From Brevundimonas sp. SORGH_AS_0993 (GTDB lineage Bacteria > Pseudomonadota > Alphaproteobacteria > Caulobacterales > Caulobacteraceae): 64,000 nucleotides of DNA. The translations under genes were made by a program, and so were the position numbers. The stretch covers positions 687,001 through 751,000 of the forward strand of contig NZ_JAUTAH010000001.1 in NCBI RefSeq assembly GCF_030818545.1, in the 5' to 3' direction. Shown one piece after another: positions 53,814-61,761 of this stretch. Each line of letters begins with the position of its first letter. The stretch's first letter is position 1. Below the pieces are notes generated by a model. It had not been told where the DNA came from. It ran no database searches and saw nothing but the letters and a program-made list of their open reading frames with translations.

Positions 53814-54415
53814 CAGGCCGTCTCCTGCCACCGCGCGAGGTAACGCGCCAGCATGTCGATCTCCAGATTGACCGGATCGCCCGGCTTCAGCGCGCCCAGG
53901 GTCGTCACCTGCCAGGTGTGGGGGATGATGTTCAGATGAAAGACCCGCCCCTCCACCGCATTGACGGTCAGGGAGACGCCATCGACGGTGATCGAGCCCT
54001 TGGGGGCGATGAAGCGATGCAGGGGCGCGGGCGCCTCGACCGCGATCCGGTGCGATCCCCCTTCCGGCGTGATGGAGACGACGCGGCCCAGGCCGTCGAC
54101 ATGGCCCGAGACGACATGGCCGCCCATCTCGTCGCCCAGCCGCGCCGCCCGTTCCAGATTGACGCGGTGGCCCGCGGCCCAGCGGCCCAGGGTGGTCCTG
54201 GACAGGGTCTCGTTCGACACCTCGACCGCGAACCAGCCTCCTCGTAAATCGTGACCCTTTTCCGTCACCGTCAAGCAGCAGCCCGCGTGGCTGACGGAGG
54301 CGCCCAGGGCGATGCCGGCGGTGTCCCAGGCGGTCTCGATCTCATAGCGGCGGTCGCGCTCGGTCGCCCGAACGTCGCGGACGCGGCCGATGTCGGTGAC
54401 GATGCCTGTGAACAT
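53813..54415 (-). CDS. ribE: Riboflavin synthase alpha subunit
   Basis: The 200-residue protein is a two-lumazine-binding-domain riboflavin synthase. It begins MFTGIVTDIGRVRDV and shows ALGASVSHAGCCLTV, VEVSNETLSRTTLGRW, NLERAARLGDEMGGHVVSGHVDG (split) and KGSITVDGVSLTVNAVEG. It dismutates two lumazines into riboflavin. Its TGA overlaps the ATG of ribB (53813). A 108-bp spacer with odd inverted repeats separates it from ribD, unlike the 4-bp overlaps elsewhere in the operon. Confidence 0.94.
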   Translation of the reverse strand: MFTGIVTDIGRVRDVRATERDRRYEIETAWDTAGIALGASVSHAGCCLTVTEKGHDLRGGWFAVEVSNETLSRTTLGRWAAGHRVNLERAARLGDEMGGHVVSGHVDGLGRVVSITPEGGSHRIAVEAPAPLHRFIAPKGSITVDGVSLTVNAVEGRVFHLNIIPHTWQVTTLGALKPGDPVNLEIDMLARYLARWQETA

Positions 54416-54446
54416 GGAAGACTGGCCCCCTTCGGACCCGAAAAAT

Positions 54447-54516
54447 GCAGTCCAAAGAATCCGGACTGTCCGAAATGTCCGATCCGGACTGCGAAAAACG
54501 GAGTCCAGACAGTCCG
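54447..54516 (-). promoter_or_regulatory. Interleaved inverted repeats in the ribD-ribE spacer
   Basis: GCAGTCC (54447-54453) can pair with GGACTGC (54486-54492), and CGGACTGTC (54462-54470) with GACAGTCCG (54508-54516). The two helices interleave, so they would form a pseudoknot or compete. ATCCGGACTG is also directly repeated at 54459 and 54482. Two T5 runs (TTTTTCG on minus) flank the elements. This is unlike an FMN riboswitch. Function is unknown; attenuation or RNA processing are possibilities. Confidence 0.5.
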
Positions 54517-54523
54517 AATTCCG

Positions 54524-55147
54524 TCAGGCGCGGGCGTAGCGTTCCCACAGATCGTCCCCGACAGGCCGGACCTCCAGGCGACGGAAGGTGGGGGCGTCGG
54601 CCAGGTTTGCAAGGGCCAGGGCCGCCACGCAGGACCGCCCCTCCCCGCCCAGCAGGATGGGCGCGCGGAACCACTCCAGCCGGTCCACCGCCGCGGCGCG
54701 CAGAAAGGCGGCCGCGACCTGGCCCCCGCCCTCGATCAGCAGGGAGCCCACCCCGGCTGCGGTCAGCGCCTTCAGTACGGCGGGGATGGCGGGGCGGCCG
54801 TCCTCGGCCTGCACCTGAACGACGCGGGCGGCGCCCAGCGGCCGGGGCTGCGACGTCGTCAGGATCAGGGCCGGGTCGCCGGTCGCCACTTTGGCCGATG
54901 ACGGCGTGCGCAGGCGGCTGTCCAGAACAACGCGCAAGGGCTGGTCGACCTGACGGCCCGGCAGGCGGACGGTCAGTTCCGGATCGTCGTGCAGCACGGT
55001 CTCGACGCCGACCAGGATGGCGTCGTGGGCGGCGCGCAGGCGATGGCCCTCAAGCCGAGCGGCCTCTCCGGTGATCCATCGGCTTTCGCCCGAGGCAGTG
55101 GCGATCCGCCCGTCCAGGGAGGTCGCCAGTTTCAGCGTGACCTGCAT
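54524..55147 (-). CDS. ribD: RibD C-terminal (5-amino-6-(5-phosphoribosylamino)uracil reductase) domain protein
   Basis: The 207-residue protein contains only the reductase domain of RibD: VTLKLATSLDGRIATASGES (about 3-22), WITGEAARLEGHRLRAAHDAILVG (split), TVLHDDPELTVRLP and LLIEGGGQVAAAFL. The N-terminal zinc deaminase domain (HAE and PCxxxGRTPPC motifs) is absent. The ATG at 55147 overlaps the nrdR stop, so no deaminase can precede it in frame. A separate deaminase is needed elsewhere for riboflavin synthesis, or this is a shortened ribD. Confidence 0.85.
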   Translation of the reverse strand: MQVTLKLATSLDGRIATASGESRWITGEAARLEGHRLRAAHDAILVGVETVLHDDPELTVRLPGRQVDQPLRVVLDSRLRTPSSAKVATGDPALILTTSQPRPLGAARVVQVQAEDGRPAIPAVLKALTAAGVGSLLIEGGGQVAAAFLRAAAVDRLEWFRAPILLGGEGRSCVAALALANLADAPTFRRLEVRPVGDDLWERYARA

Positions 55148-55632
55148 CAGACCTTGCGGGTCGGCTCGTCGAAGCCCCCGTCGGAAAAGCCTTCCGCGCC
55201 CAGGAATTTGGCGAAGTCGCCGGTGTGGCGGAAGTCCTTGTAGACCGAGGCGTAGCGGACATAGGCCACCTCATCCACGCCCTTGAGCGCCTTCATGATG
55301 AAGTCGCCGACCGTGCTGGACGGGATTTCCGTCTCGCCCAGGCTTTCCAGCTGGCGGACGATCCGGTTGACCATCTGCTCGACCTGATCGGCCTGAACCG
55401 GGCGCTTGCGCAGGGCCACGCCCAGCGAGCGTTCCAGCTTGTCGCGGTCGAACGGGGTGCGACGGCCGTTGCGTTTCAGGATGACCAGTTCGCGCAGCTG
55501 CACCCGCTCGAACGTCGTGAAGCGCCCGTTGCAGTTCGGGCAGGACCGGCGGCGGCGGATGGCCGAGCCGTCATCCGACGGCCGGCTGTCCTTGACCTGA
55601 GTGTCCTGATGACCGCAAAAAGGGCACTTCAT
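55147..55632 (-). CDS. nrdR: Transcriptional repressor NrdR
   Basis: The 161-residue protein has an N-terminal zinc ribbon ([13 protein letters not shown], then [20 protein letters not shown]; Cys pairs at 3/6 and 31/34) followed by an ATP-cone domain ([22 protein letters not shown]). NrdR represses ribonucleotide reductase genes in response to ATP/dATP. It lies between glyA (7-bp gap) and ribD (4-bp overlap), the usual alphaproteobacterial order. Confidence 0.95.
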   Translation of the reverse strand: MKCPFCGHQDTQVKDSRPSDDGSAIRRRRSCPNCNGRFTTFERVQLRELVILKRNGRRTPFDRDKLERSLGVALRKRPVQADQVEQMVNRIVRQLESLGETEIPSSTVGDFIMKALKGVDEVAYVRYASVYKDFRHTGDFAKFLGAEGFSDGGFDEPTRKV

Positions 55633-55639
55633 CAGGGGG

Positions 55640-56923
55640 TTATCCGTAGATTGGGAAGCGGTGCGTCAACTCGCGCACCTGGGCCGCCACGCCCGCGACC
55701 ACGGCCGGATCGGCCTCGTCGCCGCCGTTCATCGACGAGACGACGTCGGCGATCCAGTGACCGATCTGCTTGAACTCTTCCTCGCCGAAGCCGCGCGTCG
55801 TGCCGGCCGGCGTGCCCAGGCGGACGCCCGAGGTGACGGTGAAGGGGGCGGTGTCGAACGGCACGCCGTTCTTGTTGCAAGTCATCAGCGCCTTTTCGAG
55901 CTCATGCTCGGTCGCCTTGCCGGTCACGCCCTTGGGCCGCAGATCGACCAGCATCAGGTGGCTGTCGGTGCCGCCCGAGACGATGGCCAGGCCGCGTTCG
56001 ACCAGAACGGCGGCCAGGGCCTGGGCGTTCTTGACGACCTGTTGGGCGTAGAGTTTGAACTCGGGCTTCAGCGCCTCGCCGAAGGCCACGGCCTTGCCGG
56101 CGATGACGTGTTCCAGCGGACCGCCCTGCAAGCCGGGGAAGACCGCCGAGTTGATCTTCTTGCCCAGGTCGGCGTCGTTGGACAGGATCATGCCGCCGCG
56201 CGGGCCGCGCAGGGTCTTGTGCGTCGTGGTGGTGACGACGTGGGCATGCGGGATCGGATCGGGATAGGCGCCGCCCGCGACCAGACCGGCGTAGTGGGCC
56301 ATGTCCACCATCAGATAGGCGCCGACGCTGTCGGCGATCTCGCGGAAGCGTTTGAAGTCAATGTGGCGCGAATAGGCGCTGGCGCCGGCCAGGATCAGCT
56401 TGGGCTTCTCACGCTCGGCCATTTCGGCGACGTGGTCGTAATCGATCAGATGGGTGTCTTCCGTGACCTTGTAGGTCACGGGGCGGAACCACTTGCCCGA
56501 CTGATTAGCCGGCGAACCGTGCGTCAGGTGTCCGCCGCAGGCCAGGTCCATGCCCAGGAAGGTGTCGCCGGGCTGCAGCAGGGTGAAGAAGACCGCCTGG
56601 TTCGCCTGGGCGCCCGAATGCGGCTGGACGTTGGCGAAGGCCGCGCCGAAGAGTTGCTTGGCCCGCTCGCGCGCCAGATCCTCAGTGATGTCGACGAACT
56701 CGCAGCCGCCGTAATAGCGACGACCGGGATAGCCTTCGGCGTATTTGTTAGTCAGAACCGAACCCTGCGCATCCAGCACCGCCTGAGAGACGATATTCTC
56801 GGAAGCGATCAGCTCGATCTGTTCGCGTTGACGGCCCAGCTCGCCCTGAATGCCCTTGAAGACATCCGGGTCGGCGTCAGCGAGCGTCTTGGTGAAATAG
56901 GCGTCGTGGGTGAAGGCCGTCAC
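55640..56923 (-). CDS. glyA: Serine hydroxymethyltransferase
   Basis: The 427-residue PLP enzyme interconverts serine and glycine, charging tetrahydrofolate with C1 units. Marks: [20 protein letters not shown] (about residues 35-54), [15 protein letters not shown] (about 62-76), LSHGGHLTHG-like ([15 protein letters not shown]), PLP lysine in [16 protein letters not shown] (about 231-246) and the C-terminal [15 protein letters not shown]. It heads the glyA-nrdR-ribD unit. The ATG at 56923 gives the standard length. Confidence 0.96.
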   Translation of the reverse strand: MTAFTHDAYFTKTLADADPDVFKGIQGELGRQREQIELIASENIVSQAVLDAQGSVLTNKYAEGYPGRRYYGGCEFVDITEDLARERAKQLFGAAFANVQPHSGAQANQAVFFTLLQPGDTFLGMDLACGGHLTHGSPANQSGKWFRPVTYKVTEDTHLIDYDHVAEMAEREKPKLILAGASAYSRHIDFKRFREIADSVGAYLMVDMAHYAGLVAGGAYPDPIPHAHVVTTTTHKTLRGPRGGMILSNDADLGKKINSAVFPGLQGGPLEHVIAGKAVAFGEALKPEFKLYAQQVVKNAQALAAVLVERGLAIVSGGTDSHLMLVDLRPKGVTGKATEHELEKALMTCNKNGVPFDTAPFTVTSGVRLGTPAGTTRGFGEEEFKQIGHWIADVVSSMNGGDEADPAVVAGVAAQVRELTHRFPIYG

Positions 56924-57021
56924 GCTGGAATCCCCGGAAATCAGAAGCTGGCCTATCTATCCCCAGCCGCGCGCGACCACAACATCTTGTGGCGTGGCGT
57001 TCGATGGATAGCCTGCGACGC

Positions 57022-57573
57022 CTAGGCGTTCGAAGCCTGTGGCGCGCGCCACTCGTGCCCCAGCGCGCCATAGATGACCATGTCACACAGGCCTTTGTGG
57101 GTCCTTTCGTGCTCTCTCAGACAGCCCTCTCGAACCAAACCAAGGCTTTCGGCCAGAGCGATGGATGCGATGTTCTCAGCGTCGATTTCTGCATAGACCC
57201 GCCGATGCCCCTCACGTTCGAAGAGGTGGGAAATCAGAGCCGTCATGCACTCCTTGGCCGCGCCGCGCCCTTGATGGTCGATGACCGTGACATAGCCGAC
57301 TTCAAACACCCCGTCGTCCCGACCGGGAAAAGCGACGTATCGACCAGCGACGGCCCCAGTGGTTCGGTCTACGGCAATCCAGGTCCGACCGGGCCATGCG
57401 GGATCGGTCAACCAATCGGCCAGTTCCGCTTCGCTGCGAAAAGCGGCGCGCGACATGTAGAGACACTGCGCGTCGTCAGACAGGGTGGGAAACAACGCAG
57501 CCGCATCCTGACGAACCAACTTGCGCATTTCGAAGCGCGGGGTGTGTAGGGTGGGCGTATCAAGCATCGCCAT
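57022..57573 (-). CDS. GNAT family N-acetyltransferase, RimJ/RimL-like
   Basis: The 183-residue protein has the GNAT_3 pattern of ribosomal-protein-type acetyltransferases: LHTPRFEMRKLVRQDAAALF (about 9-28), GYVTVIDHQGRGAAKECMTALI (about 92-113, acetyl-CoA binding R/Q-x-x-G-x-G/A region), and AEIDAENIASIALAESLGLVREG (about 127-149). It probably acetylates a small molecule or protein N-terminus; the substrate is unknown. It stands alone between glyA and the DUF6898 gene. Two in-frame ATGs (57573, 57567) are possible starts. Confidence 0.86.
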   Translation of the reverse strand: MAMLDTPTLHTPRFEMRKLVRQDAAALFPTLSDDAQCLYMSRAAFRSEAELADWLTDPAWPGRTWIAVDRTTGAVAGRYVAFPGRDDGVFEVGYVTVIDHQGRGAAKECMTALISHLFEREGHRRVYAEIDAENIASIALAESLGLVREGCLREHERTHKGLCDMVIYGALGHEWRAPQASNA

Positions 57574-57599
57574 AGTCTAAGCAGCGATCGTCACGCGCG

Positions 57600-57782
57600 C
57601 TATGTCGCCAAGGCCCGCCTCAGCTTGGCGATCGCCACCCGTTCGACGGACTTGGGTTCATTGACCGGTCCCATGGCGCTGACCTCCCGGCCTGTCGCGA
57701 CATGGATGGCCGAGCATTTGAGGTAGGGGCCGTTGCGGGTGAACTCAACGATGACCTCGCCGAGGTCGTCGCCCGTCGTCAT
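57600..57782 (-). CDS. DUF6898-like small protein
   Basis: The 60-residue protein reads [20 protein letters not shown] (about residues 8-27) then [11 protein letters not shown] and [11 protein letters not shown], which matches the small DUF6898 pattern seen next to alphaproteobacterial genes. No function is known. Its ATG overlaps the hemA stop by 4 bp (57779-57782), so it may be co-translated with hemA. Confidence 0.72.
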   Translation of the reverse strand: MTTGDDLGEVIVEFTRNGPYLKCSAIHVATGREVSAMGPVNEPKSVERVAIAKLRRALAT

Positions 57783-59014
57783 GCGGCGGCGGGACGGCGC
57801 GCCACGTTGCAGTGGGCGAACAGCGCGTCCATCGCCTGGACCAGATGGTCCATCATCTCGTCCGTGTGGTTCGGGGACGGTGTGAAGCGCAGCCGCTCGG
57901 TCCCCTTGGGCACCGTCGGATAGTTGATCGGCTGAACATAGACGCCGTAATCGTCCAGCAACATGTCCGAGATCATCTTGCAGTGGACCGGATCACCGAC
58001 GTGCACCGGCACGATATGGCTCTCGCTTTCCATCACGGGGATGCCGGCGGCGGCGAAACGGGCCTTCAGCGTCGCGGCGCGTTCCTGATGTTTTTCACGC
58101 AGTTCCGGGTGGCTCTTCAGATGCCGCACCGAGGCCAGCGCCCCCGCCGTCAAGGCCGGCGGCAGGCTGGTGGTGAAGATGAAGCCCGAGGCCCAGCTGC
58201 GCACCGCATCCACGATCACGGCGTCGGCGGCGATATAGCCGCCCATCACGCCGATGGCCTTGCCCAGGGTGCATTCGATGATGTCGATCTGGTCCAGCAC
58301 GCCGTCGCGTTCGGCCACGCCCGCGCCGGTCGCGCCATACAGGCCCACGGCATGGACCTCGTCCAGATAGGTGATCGCGCCGTATTTCCGGGCCAGGGCG
58401 ATGGTGCCGGTCAGATCGGCGATGTCGCCGTCCATCGAATAGACGCTTTCGAAGGCGATCAGCTTGGGCGCATCGGCAGGCGCGGCGGCCAGGAGCTGCT
58501 CCAGATGCGCCAGGTCGTTGTGGCGGAAGATGTGGCGTTCGCCGCCGCCGTGGCGGATGCCTTCGATCATCGAGGCGTGGTTCAGGGCGTCCGAGAAGAC
58601 GATCAGGCCGGGCAGGATTTTCTGCAGGGTCGACAGGGTCGCCTCATTGCCGACATAGCCCGAGGTGAACAGAAGCGCGGCTTCCTTGCCGTGCCAGGCG
58701 GCCAGTTCGGCCTCCAGATCGACGGCCGAGCGGGTCGTGCCCGAGATGTTGCGCGTGCCGCCGGCGCCGGCGCCCGTGCGCTCGATCTCGTCCTGCATGG
58801 CCGACACCACGACGGGATGCTGGCCCATGCCGAGATAGTCGTTGGAGCACCAGATCACCACGTCCTGCTCGGACCCGTCCGCACGGCGGCGCACCGCCTG
58901 CGGGAACTGGCCGCACACGCGCTTCAGGTCGGCGAAGACGCGATAGCGCCCTTCGCTACGGACCTGCTCCACCGAGTTTTGAAAAGCGGCCTTATAGTCG
59001 AACAACAGACGCAT
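57779..59014 (-). CDS. hemA: 5-aminolevulinate synthase
   Basis: The 411-residue PLP enzyme makes 5-aminolevulinate from glycine and succinyl-CoA (C4 pathway), typical of alphaproteobacteria. Marks: [18 protein letters not shown] (about 50-67), [21 protein letters not shown] (about 80-100), [20 protein letters not shown] (about 187-206), [10 protein letters not shown] and the PLP lysine in [15 protein letters not shown] (about 246-260). A perfect 11-bp inverted repeat lies 52-76 nt upstream. hemB lies 1.1 kb away, so the first two heme steps are neighbours. Confidence 0.95.
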   Translation of the reverse strand: MRLLFDYKAAFQNSVEQVRSEGRYRVFADLKRVCGQFPQAVRRRADGSEQDVVIWCSNDYLGMGQHPVVVSAMQDEIERTGAGAGGTRNISGTTRSAVDLEAELAAWHGKEAALLFTSGYVGNEATLSTLQKILPGLIVFSDALNHASMIEGIRHGGGERHIFRHNDLAHLEQLLAAAPADAPKLIAFESVYSMDGDIADLTGTIALARKYGAITYLDEVHAVGLYGATGAGVAERDGVLDQIDIIECTLGKAIGVMGGYIAADAVIVDAVRSWASGFIFTTSLPPALTAGALASVRHLKSHPELREKHQERAATLKARFAAAGIPVMESESHIVPVHVGDPVHCKMISDMLLDDYGVYVQPINYPTVPKGTERLRFTPSPNHTDEMMDHLVQAMDALFAHCNVARRPAAA

Positions 59015-59065
59015 TCTTTCGCTTATGGCGATTTCTGCGGGATTATTTGCGCCTGACGGATGGCC

Positions 59066-59090
59066 TTGTCCATGTCCCCGACATGGACAA
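59066..59090. promoter_or_regulatory. Perfect 11-bp inverted repeat upstream of hemA
   Basis: The arm TTGTCCATGTC (59066-59076) is followed by CCC and its exact complement (59080-59090). It sits 52-76 nt upstream of the hemA ATG and 58 bp after the stop of the methyltransferase-like gene. There is no thymine run, so an operator for a dimeric regulator of hemA is likelier than a terminator. A TTGAT half-site (59107) nearby is not paired and I do not call an FNR/FixK box. Confidence 0.6.
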
Positions 59091-59147
59091 AACGCCCAAA
59101 CCCTTAATTGATAACGGTTCTCAGAACGACTTGCGACAGCGCCTTGG

Positions 59148-59957
59148 TCAGCCCGGCTTGCGGAAGCGATAGACGAACTGATCGGTGCGGCCCCGAATCT
59201 TTTCGTCGAACACGTTCAGGCTGTGGTCGTCGGCCGGATTGGCGACGACCGGGCTTTCGCCCTCGAAGACGAAACCGGCGGCCTTGACCTCGCGCTTCAG
59301 ATAGTCGCCCTCGATCCGGTGCAGCGTCTGGACGACGGAAACGCCCGTTCCCGACGCGGCCTGATGGTCGATGACGACATAGCGGCCGCCGGGCTTAAGG
59401 GCCGCGAAGACGGCGGCGTTCATCCGGGCCACATCGGTGTTGAAACCGGGAATATGGAAGTCGTGGTATTCCTGGCTCATGAAGATCATGTCCAGCGGCT
59501 CGGGATAGGTCATAGCGTCCAACAGGCCGTTGACCCGCGTGACGTTGGGATAGGCGGCGACCAGCAGATCGGCGGTCGGATTCTCGCGCGCCATGGTCCG
59601 GTTCGGCACGAAGGCGTAAACGCGGCCGTTGGGCCCGACCACGTCCGAGAACAGTCGGGTGAAATAGCCGGCGCCCGGTCGGATGTCGGCCACCTTGTCG
59701 CCCGGCGCCACCTGGGCGAAGGCCAGCACCTCGGCCGGATGACGCAAGGGATCGCGCGCCGTCTCCTCGGCCGGACGCCTGGGATCGGCAACGGCGTCGG
59801 CGTAGAGGCCAGCGTAGGACGGGGCGCCCCTGGCGCCGTCGGCCCCGGCGGGGGCGACCACGGTGCGCGATCCGCCCTCCGACGAAATGATGATGCACCC
59901 CGAAAGCCCCGCCGCCAGGGCCAGAATCGCCCCACCCGCCGCCAACCGTCCGAACAT
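59148..59957 (-). CDS. Exported methyltransferase-like protein (COG4798 type), predicted lipoprotein
   Basis: The 269-residue protein has a lipoprotein signal ([11 protein letters not shown], lipobox LSGC with Cys21) and then a class I methyltransferase fold: [20 protein letters not shown] (about residues 83-102), [19 protein letters not shown] (about 150-168) and [19 protein letters not shown] (about 187-205). The usual acidic/glycine SAM loop is changed to RPGAG. COG4798 proteins are often exported, although SAM is cytoplasmic, so the real activity is unclear. Strong GAGAGG site before the ATG. Confidence 0.8.
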   Translation of the reverse strand: MFGRLAAGGAILALAAGLSGCIIISSEGGSRTVVAPAGADGARGAPSYAGLYADAVADPRRPAEETARDPLRHPAEVLAFAQVAPGDKVADIRPGAGYFTRLFSDVVGPNGRVYAFVPNRTMARENPTADLLVAAYPNVTRVNGLLDAMTYPEPLDMIFMSQEYHDFHIPGFNTDVARMNAAVFAALKPGGRYVVIDHQAASGTGVSVVQTLHRIEGDYLKREVKAAGFVFEGESPVVANPADDHSLNVFDEKIRGRTDQFVYRFRKPG

Positions 59958-60110
59958 CTCGCCTCTCCCTTGGATTTATGGCGGCGATAGGCCCGCATTT
60001 CTCGGTGTGGCGCAAGCGGCGATCACGCGCGAAACGATTCGACGCATTCTGCGATTTGCGCCCCGGTCGCCGCGGGGCTATCGCCACGCCAGGTTTCCAA
60101 GGTCCGCGCC

Positions 60111-61112
60111 ATGCTCCCCTATCCGCCCGCCCCCTTCCCGCTCGCCCGCCCGCGCCGTCTGCGCGCCAGCCCCTGGGTGCGGCGCCTGGTGGCGGAGACC
60201 GTCCTGACGCCGGCCGACCTGATCTGGCCGCTGATCGTCCACGACGGGGCCGAAGACCGTGTTCCGGTCCCCTCCATGCCCGGCGTCTTCCGCCTGTCGC
60301 CCAGGGCGGCGGCCCAGGCGGCGGTGGAGGCCCGCGACCTGGGCATTCCGATGGTCGCCCTGTTTCCCAACGTGGACGGCGCGATCAAGGACGCGATCGG
60401 CACGGCCGCGACCGATCCCGACGGCCTGATCCCCGACTGCATCCGCGCCATCAAGGACGCCGCGCCCGAGATCGGCGTCATGACCGACGTGGCGCTGGAC
60501 TGCTACACCGACCACGGCCACGACGGGGTGATGGAGGGCGACCGGATCGCCAACGACGCCTCTGTGGAACGGCTGGCCGAACAGGCTTTCATCCACGCCC
60601 ACGCCGGGGCCGACGTCGTCGCGCCGTCCGACATGATGGACGGGCGCATCCAGGCGGTCCGCGAGGCGCTGGAGGCCAACGGGTTCCAGGACACCCTGAT
60701 CCTGTCCTATGCGGCCAAGTTCGCCTCGGCCTTCTATGGACCCTATCGGGACGCCGTCGGCTCCTCGACCCTGCTGAGGGGCGACAAGAAGACCTATCAG
60801 ATGGACTACGCCAACTCCGACGAGGCGCTGAAGGAGGTGGCGATGGACCTGTCGGAAGGCGCCGACGCCGTCATGGTAAAGCCCGGCATGCCCTATCTGG
60901 ACATCGTGCGGCGGGTGTCCGAGACCTTCCGCGTGCCCACCTTCGCCTATCAGGTGTCCGGCGAATACGCGATGATGCGGGCCTCCATCGCCAACGGCTG
61001 GCTGGACCAGGACCGCGCCATCCTTGAGACTCTGCACGGGTTCAAGCGCGCCGGCTGCGCGGGCGTCCTGACCTATTTCGCCCCGCAGGCGGCGCGGTTG
61101 CTGGGGGGCTGA
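60111..61112 (+). CDS. hemB: Delta-aminolevulinic acid dehydratase (porphobilinogen synthase)
   Basis: The 333-residue enzyme condenses two 5-aminolevulinates into porphobilinogen. Active-site lysines are in ILSYAAKFASAFYGPYRDA (about residue 203) and DAVMVKPGMPYLDIV (about 256). The metal loop reads DVALDCYTDHGHDG (about 125-138): the three zinc-binding cysteines of animal-type enzymes are replaced, so it belongs to the zinc-independent, Mg/K-stimulated group. The ATG at 60111 (MLPYPPAPFPLARPRR) fits the family length. It is divergent from the methyltransferase-like gene by 153 bp. Confidence 0.95.
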   Translation: MLPYPPAPFPLARPRRLRASPWVRRLVAETVLTPADLIWPLIVHDGAEDRVPVPSMPGVFRLSPRAAAQAAVEARDLGIPMVALFPNVDGAIKDAIGTAATDPDGLIPDCIRAIKDAAPEIGVMTDVALDCYTDHGHDGVMEGDRIANDASVERLAEQAFIHAHAGADVVAPSDMMDGRIQAVREALEANGFQDTLILSYAAKFASAFYGPYRDAVGSSTLLRGDKKTYQMDYANSDEALKEVAMDLSEGADAVMVKPGMPYLDIVRRVSETFRVPTFAYQVSGEYAMMRASIANGWLDQDRAILETLHGFKRAGCAGVLTYFAPQAARLLGG

Positions 61113-61139
61113 TCTGGCGTCTCAGGCCGCCGCGTGATA

Positions 61140-61171
61140 GATGTGTATGAAGTCACCCTTGGATACACATC
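61140..61171. promoter_or_regulatory. Predicted vapBC operator (9-bp inverted repeat)
   Basis: GATGTGTAT at 61140-61148 and its exact complement at 61163-61171 flank a 14-nt spacer and end directly before the vapB ATG at 61172. Type II antitoxins normally bind such repeats at their own promoter, so an autoregulatory operator is inferred. Confidence 0.75.
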
Positions 61172-61369
61172 ATGCGCACCAATATCGTCATCGACGACGC
61201 CTTGATGGAGGAAACGCTCCGCGTCACCGGCCTGAAGTCGAAACGAGAAGCGGTCGAACTGGGACTCAAGACCCTGCTTCGCCTGCGCCAGCAGGCTGAA
61301 ATCCGAGATTACAGGGGGCATCTGGCCTGGGAGGGCGATCTGGACGCCCTACGCACGGACGCCGCGTGA
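61172..61369 (+). CDS. vapB: Type II toxin-antitoxin antitoxin, VapB family
   Basis: The 65-residue protein is a VapB-type antitoxin: ribbon-helix-helix N-terminus (MRTNIVIDDALMEETLRVTG, residues 1-20; SKREAVELGLKTLLRLRQQ, 23-41) and a toxin-binding tail with RGHLAWEGDLDALR (48-61). Its TGA overlaps the GTG start of vapC (GTGA). There is almost no space for a ribosome site after the operator, so translation may be leaderless or weak. Confidence 0.9.
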   Translation: MRTNIVIDDALMEETLRVTGLKSKREAVELGLKTLLRLRQQAEIRDYRGHLAWEGDLDALRTDAA

Positions 61370-61755
61370 TCCTGGTCGATTCCAGCGTCTGGATCGACTA
61401 TTTCCGAGGCGTCTCCACGCCGCAAACCAACTATCTGGACGCCGCGCTTGGGCGCGAGATGATCGCCATCGGCGATCTGGTTCTGGCGGAAGTGCTGCAG
61501 GGCTTCACGTCGGATCGCGACTTCGCTCAGGCCCGTCGCTTGTTCGATACGCTGGAGATCGTCCCCATCGGCGGGGTTGAGGCGGCCTATCAGGCTGCCC
61601 AGAACTTTCGACAGTTGCGACGCCAGGGCGTGGCCGTCCGCAAGACCATCGACTGCCTGATCGCTACCCGGTGCATTCTTGACGGCTATCGGCTGCTGCA
61701 CAGCGACAGGGATTTCGACGCTTTCGTCGAACTGGGACTCGACAGCGTCCTCTAA
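61366..61755 (+). CDS. vapC: Type II toxin VapC, PIN-domain ribonuclease
   Basis: The 129-residue protein is a PIN-domain toxin: LVDSSVWIDYF (Asp4 region), LAEVLQGFTSDRDF (Glu about 41), KTIDCLIATRCIL (Asp about 97) and LLHSDRDFDAF (Asp about 116) supply the acidic metal site. VapC toxins cut tRNA or rRNA and are neutralised by VapB. The pair is flanked by hemB and a dehydrogenase gene, with 6 bp to the convergent neighbour, and is the only accessory-type module in the window. Confidence 0.92.
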   Translation: MILVDSSVWIDYFRGVSTPQTNYLDAALGREMIAIGDLVLAEVLQGFTSDRDFAQARRLFDTLEIVPIGGVEAAYQAAQNFRQLRRQGVAVRKTIDCLIATRCILDGYRLLHSDRDFDAFVELGLDSVL

Positions 61756-61761
61756 GAACCG

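Noticed and set aside
54416..54523. FMN riboswitch in the riboflavin operon
   Set aside because: The conserved RFN boxes are missing, and the element lies inside the operon rather than before its first gene.
59095..59125. FNR/FixK box upstream of hemA
   Set aside because: A TTGAT half-site is visible, but the matching ATCAA at 4-bp spacing is absent.
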